A DNA stretch of 51,786 bases from Akkermansiaceae bacterium (lineage in GTDB: Bacteria; Verrucomicrobiota; Verrucomicrobiia; Verrucomicrobiales; Akkermansiaceae): assembly GCA_026421245.1 (NCBI GenBank), contig JAPKDJ010000025.1, positions 1 through 51,786 of the forward strand, in the 5' to 3' direction. A program made the translations under genes and the position numbers. The notes beneath the pieces are model-generated. The model was not told the origin of the DNA. It saw only the letters and a list, made by a program, of their open reading frames with translations, and did not search any database. Positions 1 through 7,675 of the stretch are shown here, one piece after another (the first letter of the stretch is position 1; every line of letters starts with the position of its first letter).

Positions 1-916
1 TATCGACGAGTCGTTCGACCTTTTCACCTTTGAGATGGGCGACGGAGTGCTTTACTGCGAGGTAGCCCATATTGAATGGGTCTTGAAGTGCCAAGGCATG
101 GATCACCTTCTTCTCGATGCCCGCCAGCAGGGCATCATTGACGTCGAAGCCGACAAATTTTACTTTGCCCGCGATGCCGGCACCTTTCATTGCTGCCATC
201 ATTCCTTCAGTGGCCGACTCGTTCGGCGTGAAGATTCCGTCGACTGAATCGGCAAACTGGTTGAGCAAATTATTGGCTACCTCTTGTGATTCTTCGACGG
301 TTGCGCCAGCATACTTATCGGAAGAGATGAGCACGATGTCCGGGCCGTGTTCCTTGAGGCCCTTGAGAAATCCTTCCGCACGTTTCTGGGTGCTGGCGGA
401 GCCAACCATGTGGCGCAGCAGGATCGCGTTGCCCTTGCCTCCCATTAGTTCGGCGAGATGCTTACCGCATTTTTCCCCGGCAGCGAAGTTGTCGGTGGCG
501 ACGAAGCTGTCGAAGAACTCATCCCCAGCCGGAGCGAGTCCCGAGTCCCAGATGACTACCTTGATCCCATCATCGTGTGCTTCCTTGATTGGTCGGATCA
601 TCGCCTCGTCATCGAGTGGAGCGATCGCGATCGCATCGACCTGCTGAGTGACAAAATTCTGGACAACCTTTATTTGCCCTTCGCGGTCGCTCTCGATCAA
701 CGGGCCTTTCCACAGGATTGTGACGTCTTCCTCCTCGGCAGCTTTGATAGCACCGGCGTGGATGGTTTTCCAGAATAGGTGGTTCGTGCCCTTCGGGATA
801 ACGGCGATACGGAACCGTTCCTCAGATCCTGAGTCATCGGGTTTTCCACAACTGGAGATGAGCAGTACAAAAGTACAAATGGCGAAGCTAAGAATGAGTT
901 GTTTTAGAGAGGGCAT
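1..916 (-). CDS. Sugar ABC transporter substrate-binding lipoprotein (ribose/RbsB type), 3'-truncated by the window edge
   Basis: The minus strand is open from an ATG at 916 to the window edge, 305 codons with no stop, so the C-terminus lies outside. The N-terminus is a lipoprotein signal (basic start, hydrophobic core, lipobox ending ISSC near residue 24). The mature part begins RIAVIPKGTNHLFWKT, the opening of periplasmic-binding-protein family 4 (ribose/galactose/inositol binders). Other family marks are a repeated-lobe layout, AIAPLDDEAM, GILTP-like IFTPNESATEGM and FVGFDVNDALL. It probably captures a sugar or polyol in the periplasm for an ABC importer whose ATPase and permease should lie to the left. 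The ligand cannot be told from the sequence. Family call is confident; the exact substrate is unknown. Confidence 0.9.
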   Translation of the reverse strand, partial: MPSLKQLILSFAICTFVLLISSCGKPDDSGSEERFRIAVIPKGTNHLFWKTIHAGAIKAAEEEDVTILWKGPLIESDREGQIKVVQNFVTQQVDAIAIAPLDDEAMIRPIKEAHDDGIKVVIWDSGLAPAGDEFFDSFVATDNFAAGEKCGKHLAELMGGKGNAILLRHMVGSASTQKRAEGFLKGLKEHGPDIVLISSDKYAGATVEESQEVANNLLNQFADSVDGIFTPNESATEGMMAAMKGAGIAGKVKFVGFDVNDALLAGIEKKVIHALALQDPFNMGYLAVKHSVAHLKGEKVERLVD

Positions 917-1065
917 GGACGAGATGTTAGAAGCTTTTTGTTTGAATGGGTAGTGGGAGGGCGGTGATAAGTGAAACTGGCGGGAAGAAGAATCGGGCGA
1001 AACGGCGGCGAGCCTTTCTCCGCAAGGTGTTTTAATTACCAAAGAGCGTAAGGTTCCTTCTCACC

Positions 1066-1522
1066 ATGCCAAGGATTGTTTTGGCGGCGCTCGGTTCTGG
1101 GAGTTCTGAGGTCGGTTGGACCGTTGGCGAGGGGAGCCTCCAAGAGGAGGAGGCCCCATCGATACCCCGACCAAGAATCTCTTCATCTGAGGGACCGGAT
1201 TTTCCTCAGATCATTTCTTGATCTTATTCAAGTTCACGCTCATCCCCCTGAGGCCAAGGAACCTGCAAAGGGGGGCGATCGAGGGCCTGCCGGAACAGAT
1301 CCCGCCGATGTTCGAGAGAGCACGGTTGCCTTCACCACCTCCGACAACATCGTTATTCAAGGTGCCCTGCGGCTTCCCGCAGCACGGATTGCCACCAAGC
1401 TGCCGGCCGTGATTCTCATTCATCAAGGCGGCCGTAGTCGCGCCGAGTGGAAGCTCAATCCGGCAGCGGTCTCCATGGGCTGCGTTGTTCCGGTCTTCTT
1501 TGTCATTGAGATACTTGGGTGA
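1066..1522 (+). pseudogene. Decayed alpha/beta-hydrolase (dienelactone-hydrolase-like) remnant
   Basis: About 50 codons around 1321-1455 read VAFTTSDNIVIQGALRLP followed by LPAVILIHQGGRSRAEW. This is the typical N-terminal strand and oxyanion-region motif (hHQGG) of secreted alpha/beta-hydrolases of the dienelactone-hydrolase type. Upstream, the frame is a basic, low-complexity run with no convincing signal peptide. Downstream, it stops about 20 codons after the motif, long before the nucleophile Ser/Cys, Asp and His could appear. I read it as the head of a gene that lost its remainder and was frameshifted. It lies between the divergent ABC lipoprotein gene and a bidirectional hairpin. It might instead be a chance ORF outside the motif; the boundaries are approximate. 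Confidence 0.55.
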
Positions 1523-1526
1523 GAGA

Positions 1527-1549
1527 AACCCCACGCGCTGCGTGGGGTT
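1527..1549. terminator. Perfect 10-bp stem hairpin, likely bidirectional terminator
   Basis: AACCCCACGC, a 3-base loop and GCGTGGGGTT form a perfect inverted repeat between the hydrolase remnant (plus) and the convergent dehydrogenase gene (minus, ends at 1589). There is no long U tract on either side, so termination is inferred from its position and stability. Confidence 0.6.
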
Positions 1550-1588
1550 GGCTTTCAACGGGACACTGTCCAAATAGGAATGAAATTC

Positions 1589-4087
1589 TTACTTTTGGAA
1601 GAGAGGGTTATCCTTGTCGCCTTTTGAGAGGATGTAGGCGAGGAGGTCGAGGATGTCGTGATCCTCGAGGGTGCTGAGGAGTCCCGGGGGCATCATGGAG
1701 AACTTGGTGGGTTGGGAAGATTTAATGTCTTTAGTATTAATGTTGGTCATTTCGCCGGGAGCCATGAGGTCGGTGATGACTTTGTAACTATCGCCGCTGA
1801 GGTTAGCGATACGGCCGATGATTTGCTTGCCGTCCTTCAGGGTGAAGGTGACGGAGCCATACTGATCGCTGATCTCCTTGCTGGGATCAATGATGGATTC
1901 TAGAAGATCGTGCGGGCTAAATTTTCCGCCGGCACTGGTAAGGTCGGGGCCAATTCCTCCGCCTTCCTGATTGAAGCGGTGACAGGCGTAGCAAGTGGCG
2001 GCGGCGAACATTTCGCGGCCGTTTTTGAAGCTTCGATTCCCTTCGAGCCCGGAACCAAGGAGAGGAGTCAGATCCTTCATGGTCCAGTGTTTGACGAACT
2101 TGACCTCGCGGTTGCTGGTGAGGGGATTCTTGGTGATGGGCTTGGCGTTGATGATTACAGCGAGTGCTTTTTTACGCTCTTCGCTGAGGCGGGCGAGGGA
2201 GTCTCTTTTGATCTCATTGATGAAGTTGCCGAAACTTGCTCCTCCCTTGTATCCGGCCGCGCGGGTGAACCAGGTAAAAAGTTGTTTTTCCAAGGCATCG
2301 TTCCAGCCGTCTTTTACGAAGCGGATGTTCTTGGCGATGGCAATTTGTTCTTCCTGGGTCGGGGCGGTGTTCAGGAGGTGGACGGAGCGGGCGATGATGT
2401 TGGGGGCCTGAAGGTAGCCGAGGACATTGGAGAGTTCGATGTTTTCCGAGCCGGAGTCACCAGGGTATTGAGGGTCGAGTTGCTGGACGACGGCGGCTTT
2501 TTGCTCGTCTGTCGGAGTGCCAAGACGGAGGAAGGTGAGGCCGTAGGCTCGGATGAGATCGAAGCGTTCCTGTTGCTTCAGGGATTTGTAGTCGAGAGCG
2601 AGAAGGGCTTTGATGACGGCGGATTGATGATCCTTTTTACCGAGACGGGCGAGGGTAAGAAGTCCGCCGAGTTGGGTGAAGGGGTCTTTTTCAGTGAGGG
2701 CTTTGTCGGCCCATTTTTCGACCGGGACTTTCTCAATTGCGGTGCGAGCCGCGAAGCGGAGGGCGCGGTCGTCGCTGCCGAGGTGCTTCCAGAGTTTCGT
2801 AACGACAGCGGGGTCTCTCTTGAGGTGGTAGGCCTCAATCGCGAGGCGTTCGGCGCGGGCCTCGGATCCTGCTTTCTCAACGGGAGCGGGAGCGGTGCTT
2901 TCGGAGCCGGTGTAAGTGACGCGGTAGAGGCCGGACTGGACCTTGCGACCGCCAACCGCGAAATACATGGCGCCGTCTTTTTTGCTGACAATGAGATCAG
3001 TGAGAGGCAGGGGCTGGCCGGCGATGAATTCCTCAACTTCTCCGGTGTAGCTGGAGCCGTTAGGCGTGAGATGGACGGCGTAGAGTTTGCCGTAAGACCA
3101 ATCACAGGCGAAGAAGGCACGCTGGTATTTGGCGGGGAATTTTGCTCCGGTTCCGAACACGACACCGGTGGGTGAACCGGGGCCGACATTGACGACGGCA
3201 CCGAAGCTGTCGCTGTAGTATTCAGGCCATTTCGCGGAGCCATTTCGCCAACCGAATTCAGCACCGCTAATGACGTGGTTGATGCGGGTGGGGCGATACC
3301 AAGGGGTGTTGACGTCCCACTCCATATCAGCATCGTAGGTGAACATTTCGCCTGCGGGATTAAAGTCGATGTCGTATTGGTTTCGAAAACCGGTGGCGAT
3401 GACTTCCCAAGATTTCCCGTCGGGGTCGGTTTTACAGACCCAGCCGCGGGGCGCTTCGACGCCTTTCATGAAGCCGCGCCCGTAAACGCGTGGTTGGAGG
3501 GAATCCTCACCCCAGACTTCGGAGACGCGGGATTTCTGATATTCTGGGAGAGTGGTTTGGTTTCCGCAGGCGACGTAGAGAGATTTTCCGTCGGGTGAGG
3601 GGACGACGGCGTGGGGGCCGTGCTCGCCGCCGACTTCTTGGAATTTTTTGAGGAGTTCGACTTTATCGAACTTATCGTCGCCATTGGTGTCTCGAATACG
3701 ATAGAGACCGCGGCCCATGTGCTTTTTCTCATTTACTACGGCATAGAGGGAATCGAAGGCATAGCAGAGCCCCCAGGCGTGTCCGATATCGAGGTCGATT
3801 TTTTCAATTTGAGATTCCTCGAGAGTTTTTCCAGCTGCGGGGCGGGGAAAGCGGTAGAGAGATCCGTATTGATCGCCGGCAATGAGGCGGCCTTTGTCGT
3901 CTTCGGTCAGAACGACCCATGACCCGAATTGGCCCTTGGGGACTGAGTAGAGGCGTTCGACATTGAAGCCTTCTTTGATTGCCAACTTGTCTGCGGGAGT
4001 GGCTTGGGAGAAGAAGTCTTCGGCGAATACGGAGCCGGCCGACAAAAGGGCGCCAATGGTCAGAATGGGTTTGAGGAGAGTTTTCAC
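1589..4087 (-). CDS. Secreted PVC-type dehydrogenase: beta-propeller, HEAT-like region, C-terminal c-type heme domain
   Basis: 832 residues from a GTG at 4087. This start gives a clean Sec signal peptide (KTLLKPILTIGALLSAGSVFA); an upstream in-frame TTG at 4129 adds 14 polar residues and is less likely. Residues 20-400 form a glucose/sorbosone-dehydrogenase-like beta-propeller (repeated GRLIAGDQYGSLYRF-type blades), matching the putative membrane-bound dehydrogenase domain TIGR02604. Residues 410-650 are alpha-helical and HEAT-like. A heme-c site CYACH is near residue 699, with GIGPDLT after it and a Met-rich KFSMMPPGLL as probable distal ligand, typical of the Pirellula/Verrucomicrobium heme domain TIGR02603. 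It should oxidise a periplasmic substrate, perhaps a sugar, and reduce its own heme c. It is divergent from the carbohydrate-binding-like gene at 4212, with a palindrome between them. Substrate and propeller cofactor are unknown. Confidence 0.85.
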   Translation of the reverse strand: MKTLLKPILTIGALLSAGSVFAEDFFSQATPADKLAIKEGFNVERLYSVPKGQFGSWVVLTEDDKGRLIAGDQYGSLYRFPRPAAGKTLEESQIEKIDLDIGHAWGLCYAFDSLYAVVNEKKHMGRGLYRIRDTNGDDKFDKVELLKKFQEVGGEHGPHAVVPSPDGKSLYVACGNQTTLPEYQKSRVSEVWGEDSLQPRVYGRGFMKGVEAPRGWVCKTDPDGKSWEVIATGFRNQYDIDFNPAGEMFTYDADMEWDVNTPWYRPTRINHVISGAEFGWRNGSAKWPEYYSDSFGAVVNVGPGSPTGVVFGTGAKFPAKYQRAFFACDWSYGKLYAVHLTPNGSSYTGEVEEFIAGQPLPLTDLIVSKKDGAMYFAVGGRKVQSGLYRVTYTGSESTAPAPVEKAGSEARAERLAIEAYHLKRDPAVVTKLWKHLGSDDRALRFAARTAIEKVPVEKWADKALTEKDPFTQLGGLLTLARLGKKDHQSAVIKALLALDYKSLKQQERFDLIRAYGLTFLRLGTPTDEQKAAVVQQLDPQYPGDSGSENIELSNVLGYLQAPNIIARSVHLLNTAPTQEEQIAIAKNIRFVKDGWNDALEKQLFTWFTRAAGYKGGASFGNFINEIKRDSLARLSEERKKALAVIINAKPITKNPLTSNREVKFVKHWTMKDLTPLLGSGLEGNRSFKNGREMFAAATCYACHRFNQEGGGIGPDLTSAGGKFSPHDLLESIIDPSKEISDQYGSVTFTLKDGKQIIGRIANLSGDSYKVITDLMAPGEMTNINTKDIKSSQPTKFSMMPPGLLSTLEDHDILDLLAYILSKGDKDNPLFQK

Positions 4088-4146
4088 GATTGAGAGGGGG
4101 CAACTAATACGCTGTCTGTGGCGCCACAATTACAAATTTCGCGAGA

Positions 4147-4164
4147 ATAAGAAACGTTTCTTAT
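4147..4164. promoter_or_regulatory. 18-bp perfect palindrome, candidate operator between divergent genes
   Basis: ATAAGAAACGTTTCTTAT is perfectly self-complementary with a central CpG. It lies almost midway in the 124-bp gap between the dehydrogenase (starts 4087, minus) and the carbohydrate-binding-like gene (starts 4212, plus). The AAACGTTT core resembles LacI/GalR-family operators. No regulator gene is in the window, so the binding protein is a guess. Confidence 0.6.
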
Positions 4165-4211
4165 CAAATTCGCTGATTGAGTAGGGAGAAGGGGGTGGTC
4201 AGGGTGAGGGA

Positions 4212-5333
4212 ATGCTTAAACTCCTTCTTTTTGTTCCGCTGATGGTCAGTGCTTCACCGACTCTTCACGATGGTAAGACTTCTCGAAGTGAAGTGGTGAA
4301 GGGTGATTTCTCGAGCGGGAAAGTTTCGTTGAGAACCCCATCGCCAAACTTTACCCAAGCCTACTTTACGGATGATCCGGAGCGGGAGCCGTTACAGATT
4401 TCGTTTAACGAGGATGCGACCGAGGTGACTTTGGAGATTCCTAAAGAGAAACGTGGTGAGGTTGGAACGGTCACGCTGGAAGTGGCCGAGAAGTCGATTT
4501 CGTTTCCAGACGGGGAGATCATTTTTTCGGCACTGGATTCGCAAGTGGAAGGGCCTGGGAAAGCGAAGTTGGAAAGTCATCCGGGGAATCACCGGGTGGG
4601 ATTTTGGTCTGATCTCAACGATTCGGTGGTGTGGGATTTTAAGCCAACAAGATGGGGGATGTACTGGGTTGATGTGACGTATTCGCTGGCCGGAAAGGGG
4701 AGCGAAGTGGAGGTGAAACTCGCGGACCAGGCCGTGATGGGAGCGCTTGAATCAACCGGGACGTGGTATCGCTATACGACGAAGAGGTTGGGGCGGATTT
4801 ATTTGGCGGATGACCAAAAACCGGTGAAGCTTTCCGTCAAGGGAACAAAAAAGCGAGGTGGGGCGGTCATGAATTTGAAGGCGGTGACCTTGAGGCCGGC
4901 TCCCGAGGGCGATACGCCCATTGCCAAAGCGGCGATGGATGGAAGTGTGACTTTGATGGCGAATCAGGCGACCGTTTATGGTCAGAAGTTACGGTATGAA
5001 CCGAAGCCAAAGAAGTTGTGCATTGGTTACTGGACAGTTCCAACGGACTACGTGACCTGGAAAATGGAAGTTCCGGCCACGGGAAAATATAAGATCACGA
5101 TCTATCAAGGATGCACTGAGGACAATGCAGGGAGTCTGGTGGATGTCCTGATCGGAGATACCAAGTTAGCATTCAAGGTGAAGCCGACGGGGCATTTCCA
5201 GAAGTTTGAGCCAGTGGAAGTTGGGGCTCTGATTTTGGGGAAAGGGGTTTATCCTCTTGAGGTCCGACCCCAGGCTAAGACCAAGCTCGCAGTGATGGAC
5301 CTTCAGAAGATTGTGCTGACTCCAGTCGAGTAG
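4212..5333 (+). CDS. Secreted protein with two carbohydrate-binding-like beta-sandwich domains
   Basis: 373 residues. A short Sec signal (MLKLLLFVPLMVSA) precedes an N-terminal stretch of roughly 90 residues of uncertain fold. Two related modules follow, at about 115-230 and 240-373. Each holds a variant of the motif GFWSDLNDSVVWDF / GYWTVPTDYVTWKM, then a GKYKITIYQG-like strand, a ligand-face region and a closing LxxVxLxP strand. This pattern is seen in the CBM6/DUF5077-like modules attached to many PVC and Bacteroidetes sulfatases and fucosidases. No catalytic domain is present. A GAGG sequence lies 2-6 bases before the ATG. It probably binds glycans at the cell surface or in the periplasm. 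Its divergent partner is a heme-c dehydrogenase, so the two may share a regulator and substrate. The precise family is not certain. Confidence 0.75.
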   Translation: MLKLLLFVPLMVSASPTLHDGKTSRSEVVKGDFSSGKVSLRTPSPNFTQAYFTDDPEREPLQISFNEDATEVTLEIPKEKRGEVGTVTLEVAEKSISFPDGEIIFSALDSQVEGPGKAKLESHPGNHRVGFWSDLNDSVVWDFKPTRWGMYWVDVTYSLAGKGSEVEVKLADQAVMGALESTGTWYRYTTKRLGRIYLADDQKPVKLSVKGTKKRGGAVMNLKAVTLRPAPEGDTPIAKAAMDGSVTLMANQATVYGQKLRYEPKPKKLCIGYWTVPTDYVTWKMEVPATGKYKITIYQGCTEDNAGSLVDVLIGDTKLAFKVKPTGHFQKFEPVEVGALILGKGVYPLEVRPQAKTKLAVMDLQKIVLTPVE

Positions 5334-5345
5334 TCTTTCGACAAA

Positions 5346-5371
5346 GCACCCCATGCTTGCGCATGGGGTGC
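5346..5371. terminator. Perfect 11-bp stem hairpin between convergent genes
   Basis: GCACCCCATGC, loop TTGC and GCATGGGGTGC lie between the stop of the gene ending at 5333 and the stop of fabG at 5400. The position fits a bidirectional terminator; there is no U tract. Confidence 0.65.
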
Positions 5372-5399
5372 CTTACTCAAAACTGATCGTAGAGACGGA

Positions 5400-6146
5400 C
5401 TACATTGTCATGCCGCCATCGACGGCAAGGACCTGACCGGTGATGTAGCGGGCCTCGGGGCTGGCCAAAAAGAGGGTGGCATTGGCGATGTCCTCGACCT
5501 GTCCAAGTTCGGAGAGAGGGACCTTGGAGATGATGCCTTGCTTGAGGTCGTCGGAAAGCTGGGCGGTCATGTCGGTGGTGATGAAGCCGGGAGCGATGGC
5601 GTTGCAAGTGACCTTGCGACCGGCAAGTTCGCGGGCGATGGACTTAGTTAAACCAATGAGGCCTGCTTTGGAGGCGGCATAATTGGCTTGTCCGGCGTTT
5701 CCGATGAGCCCAATGACGGAGCTGATGTTGATGATGCGGGGATCGGTGCCTTTCATGAGCGGGCGCTGGAGAGCTTTAACGAGGTTGAAGGCCCCTTTGA
5801 GATTGGTGTCGAGAACGGTATCCCAATCCTCGGACTTCATGCGCATGATAAGTCCATCGCGGGTGACTCCGGCGTTGTTGACAAGAATGTCGATTCCGCC
5901 GAGGTCTTCGACGATGGTTTTGCCAATCTCCTGAACAGAATCATAGTCAGCGACATCGAGCGCATAAAAGCGGGACGAGTCGGGGTAGGCGGCGTTGATT
6001 TCCTTGGCGGCGGCTCCACAGCTGGTGGGGTTCCGCGAGATGATGGCAAGCTTGGCTCCTTCGCGGGCAAAGGCGTGGGCAATGGCGAGACCAATGCCTC
6101 GACCGGCACCGGTGATGACGACACGTTTTCCTGAAAACTTGGACAT
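5400..6146 (-). CDS. fabG: 3-oxoacyl-[acyl-carrier-protein] reductase
   Basis: 248 residues, the usual FabG length. It catalyses the NADPH-dependent reduction of 3-oxoacyl-ACP in fatty-acid elongation, in the cytoplasm. Visible motifs are the classical SDR cofactor motif TGAGRGIG (12-19), NNAG at 90-93, catalytic Ser143 in NISSVIG and the YxxxK pair Tyr156/Lys160 in NYAASKAG. The C-terminal ITGQVLAVDGGMTM is typical of FabG. It stands alone rather than in a fab cluster. The neighbouring bioF also works on acyl thioesters, but a 295-bp gap with repeats separates them. There is no clear Shine-Dalgarno sequence before the ATG. A different SDR specificity is possible, but FabG is the best call. 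Confidence 0.92.
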   Translation of the reverse strand: MSKFSGKRVVITGAGRGIGLAIAHAFAREGAKLAIISRNPTSCGAAAKEINAAYPDSSRFYALDVADYDSVQEIGKTIVEDLGGIDILVNNAGVTRDGLIMRMKSEDWDTVLDTNLKGAFNLVKALQRPLMKGTDPRIINISSVIGLIGNAGQANYAASKAGLIGLTKSIARELAGRKVTCNAIAPGFITTDMTAQLSDDLKQGIISKVPLSELGQVEDIANATLFLASPEARYITGQVLAVDGGMTM

Positions 6147-6171
6147 GGGGAGAGGGTGGCGAAGAATTTGG

Positions 6172-6213
6172 AATTTGAAATCACGAATTGGTAATTTTGA
6201 ATCACGATTAGGT
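6172..6213. repeat. Two imperfect 21-bp tandem repeats upstream of fabG
   Basis: Units 6172-6192 and 6193-6213 match at 17 of 21 positions. Both contain the core ATCACGA. An inverted GTGATTC at 6237-6243 pairs with GAATCAC at 6199-6205. The 21-bp period equals two DNA turns. They lie 26-97 bp upstream of the fabG start, so they could be regulator sites. The rest of the 6147-6441 gap holds only a GGATCC/GGATCC inverted repeat (6219-6237). Confidence 0.4.
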
Positions 6214-6441
6214 TAAGGGGATCCTAGAGTCGGATCCGTGATTCCCGGCCCCTATGGCACTGCTGCGCTTGAGGGGAATTCTACCGAGTCCGCTAGTGCG
6301 GGATTGATGGCGAAAAGCGTGTGCGGATCATGGGGCCAATGCCGGTGATTTTTGGGAGAGTGACCCAAGGCGATCAGCGAGGGGCTTCCGGAAGCAGTAG
6401 GGCGGCCCGTGAAATTGGCCGGGGATGGTGGTGACTAATAG

Positions 6442-7542
6442 TTAAAGGGCTTTCAAGAGTTCTGAGATCTGGGGAACTGTGTGCGAGGAGCTCAGAGTGA
6501 TTCGGAGTCTGGCGGTTCCCCGGGGAACCGTGGGGTAACGAATAGCGGGGACGAGGAATCCTTTTTTGAAGAGGTTGATTGAAGCGGCGATGGCTTCATC
6601 ATTTTCTCCGATGATGCGGGGGACGATGGGAGTGGGGGAATCGAAGAGTCTGCAGAGAGAAAGTAGGGTGCGACGTTTTTCCGCTCCTTCGGGTGAGACT
6701 AAGATTTTAAGGGCGGCGAGGCTTGCGGCGGCTTGGGCCGGTGGCGGGGCGGTGGAGTAGATGAACGAGCGGGCTTTATTGATAAGGAGATCGATCCAAG
6801 CGCGAGATGCAGCAAGGTATCCTCCGGCCGAGCCGAGCGCCTTCCCCATCGTGCCCATCTGAAAGTCGATTTTCTCCTGGAGGCCGAGTTCTTCGGCCAG
6901 GCCGTGTCCGTTCGGACCGAGGACTCCGACAGAGTGCGCTTCGTCGAGAAGGAGGAGGGCTCCGTATTTTTCCTTGAGAGAAACGATGTCAGCGAGAGGG
7001 CAGAGATCACCGTCCATTGAGAAGACCGACTCTGTCACGATCAACGTACGACCTTTACTGGAGTTGAGAAGTTTTGCGAGTTTGTTGAGGTCGTTGTGGG
7101 GAAAGATGCGAAGGGTGGCTCCGGAGAGCTTCGCGGCATCGATGAGGCAGGCGTGGGCGAGTTTATCGAGAATGATGGTGTCGTTTTTGCCGACGAGAGC
7201 AGGGATCGTGCCCATCGCGGTGGCGTAGCCATTGGCGAAGGTGAGAGCGGCTTCAGTTTTCTTTCCTGAGGCGATTTGTTCTTCGAGTCGATGGAAGAGA
7301 TCGAGCGAACCGCAAACGAGTCGGGAGGCGGTGGAGCCTGTTCCGTAGTCCCGGATCGCTTTTGATGCAGCCTCGACGAGGGCGGGATGTTGGGAGAGGC
7401 CGAGGTAGTCGTTGGAAGAGAAATTAATGAGCTCGTGATCATTGATGACAACCTTGGGAGGGGACGGAGAAGAAATCTGGCGCAAAGAACGAAGGAGGCC
7501 TTTTTCTTCGAGAGATGAGAGTGCTTCTTGTGGTGAGTGCAT
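6442..7542 (-). CDS. bioF: 8-amino-7-oxononanoate synthase
   Basis: 366 residues, slightly short for the family. It is a PLP-dependent alpha-oxoamine synthase joining pimeloyl thioester and L-alanine in biotin synthesis. Evidence: NFSSNDYLGLS (40-50), the YGTGSTASRLVCG substrate-binding stretch (66-78), His130 in DKLAHACL stacking on PLP, DEAHSVGVLG (200-209) and Lys234 in GTMGKALGSAGG as Schiff-base lysine. The C-terminal PRGTARLRITLSSSHT also fits. No other bio gene is nearby, so the biotin role rests on family membership. Relatives (2-amino-3-ketobutyrate CoA ligase, serine palmitoyltransferase) are usually longer. Confidence 0.9.
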   Translation of the reverse strand: MHSPQEALSSLEEKGLLRSLRQISSPSPPKVVINDHELINFSSNDYLGLSQHPALVEAASKAIRDYGTGSTASRLVCGSLDLFHRLEEQIASGKKTEAALTFANGYATAMGTIPALVGKNDTIILDKLAHACLIDAAKLSGATLRIFPHNDLNKLAKLLNSSKGRTLIVTESVFSMDGDLCPLADIVSLKEKYGALLLLDEAHSVGVLGPNGHGLAEELGLQEKIDFQMGTMGKALGSAGGYLAASRAWIDLLINKARSFIYSTAPPPAQAAASLAALKILVSPEGAEKRRTLLSLCRLFDSPTPIVPRIIGENDEAIAASINLFKKGFLVPAIRYPTVPRGTARLRITLSSSHTVPQISELLKAL

Positions 7543-7675
7543 GAAAGGGAGTGGGGTGGGATTCTTTGCTTTGGACGATGAGATTGGAACCGCGAAGTGT
7601 CTTTAATCGTTTTCATCTTTTGCTGGAAGGATTCATCAATTTAGCGTGTATGGGTGTTTCCGCGTTTCCTTGCTT

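Noticed and set aside
117..953. Overlapping plus-strand frames at the left edge
   Set aside because: They are antisense to the ABC sugar-binding lipoprotein, which runs open through the edge on the minus strand.
1910..3175. 421-codon plus-strand frame inside the heme-c dehydrogenase gene
   Set aside because: It is the complement of a gene with clear signal peptide, propeller and heme domain; its own translation is a Gly/Glu/Phe-rich shadow with no motif.
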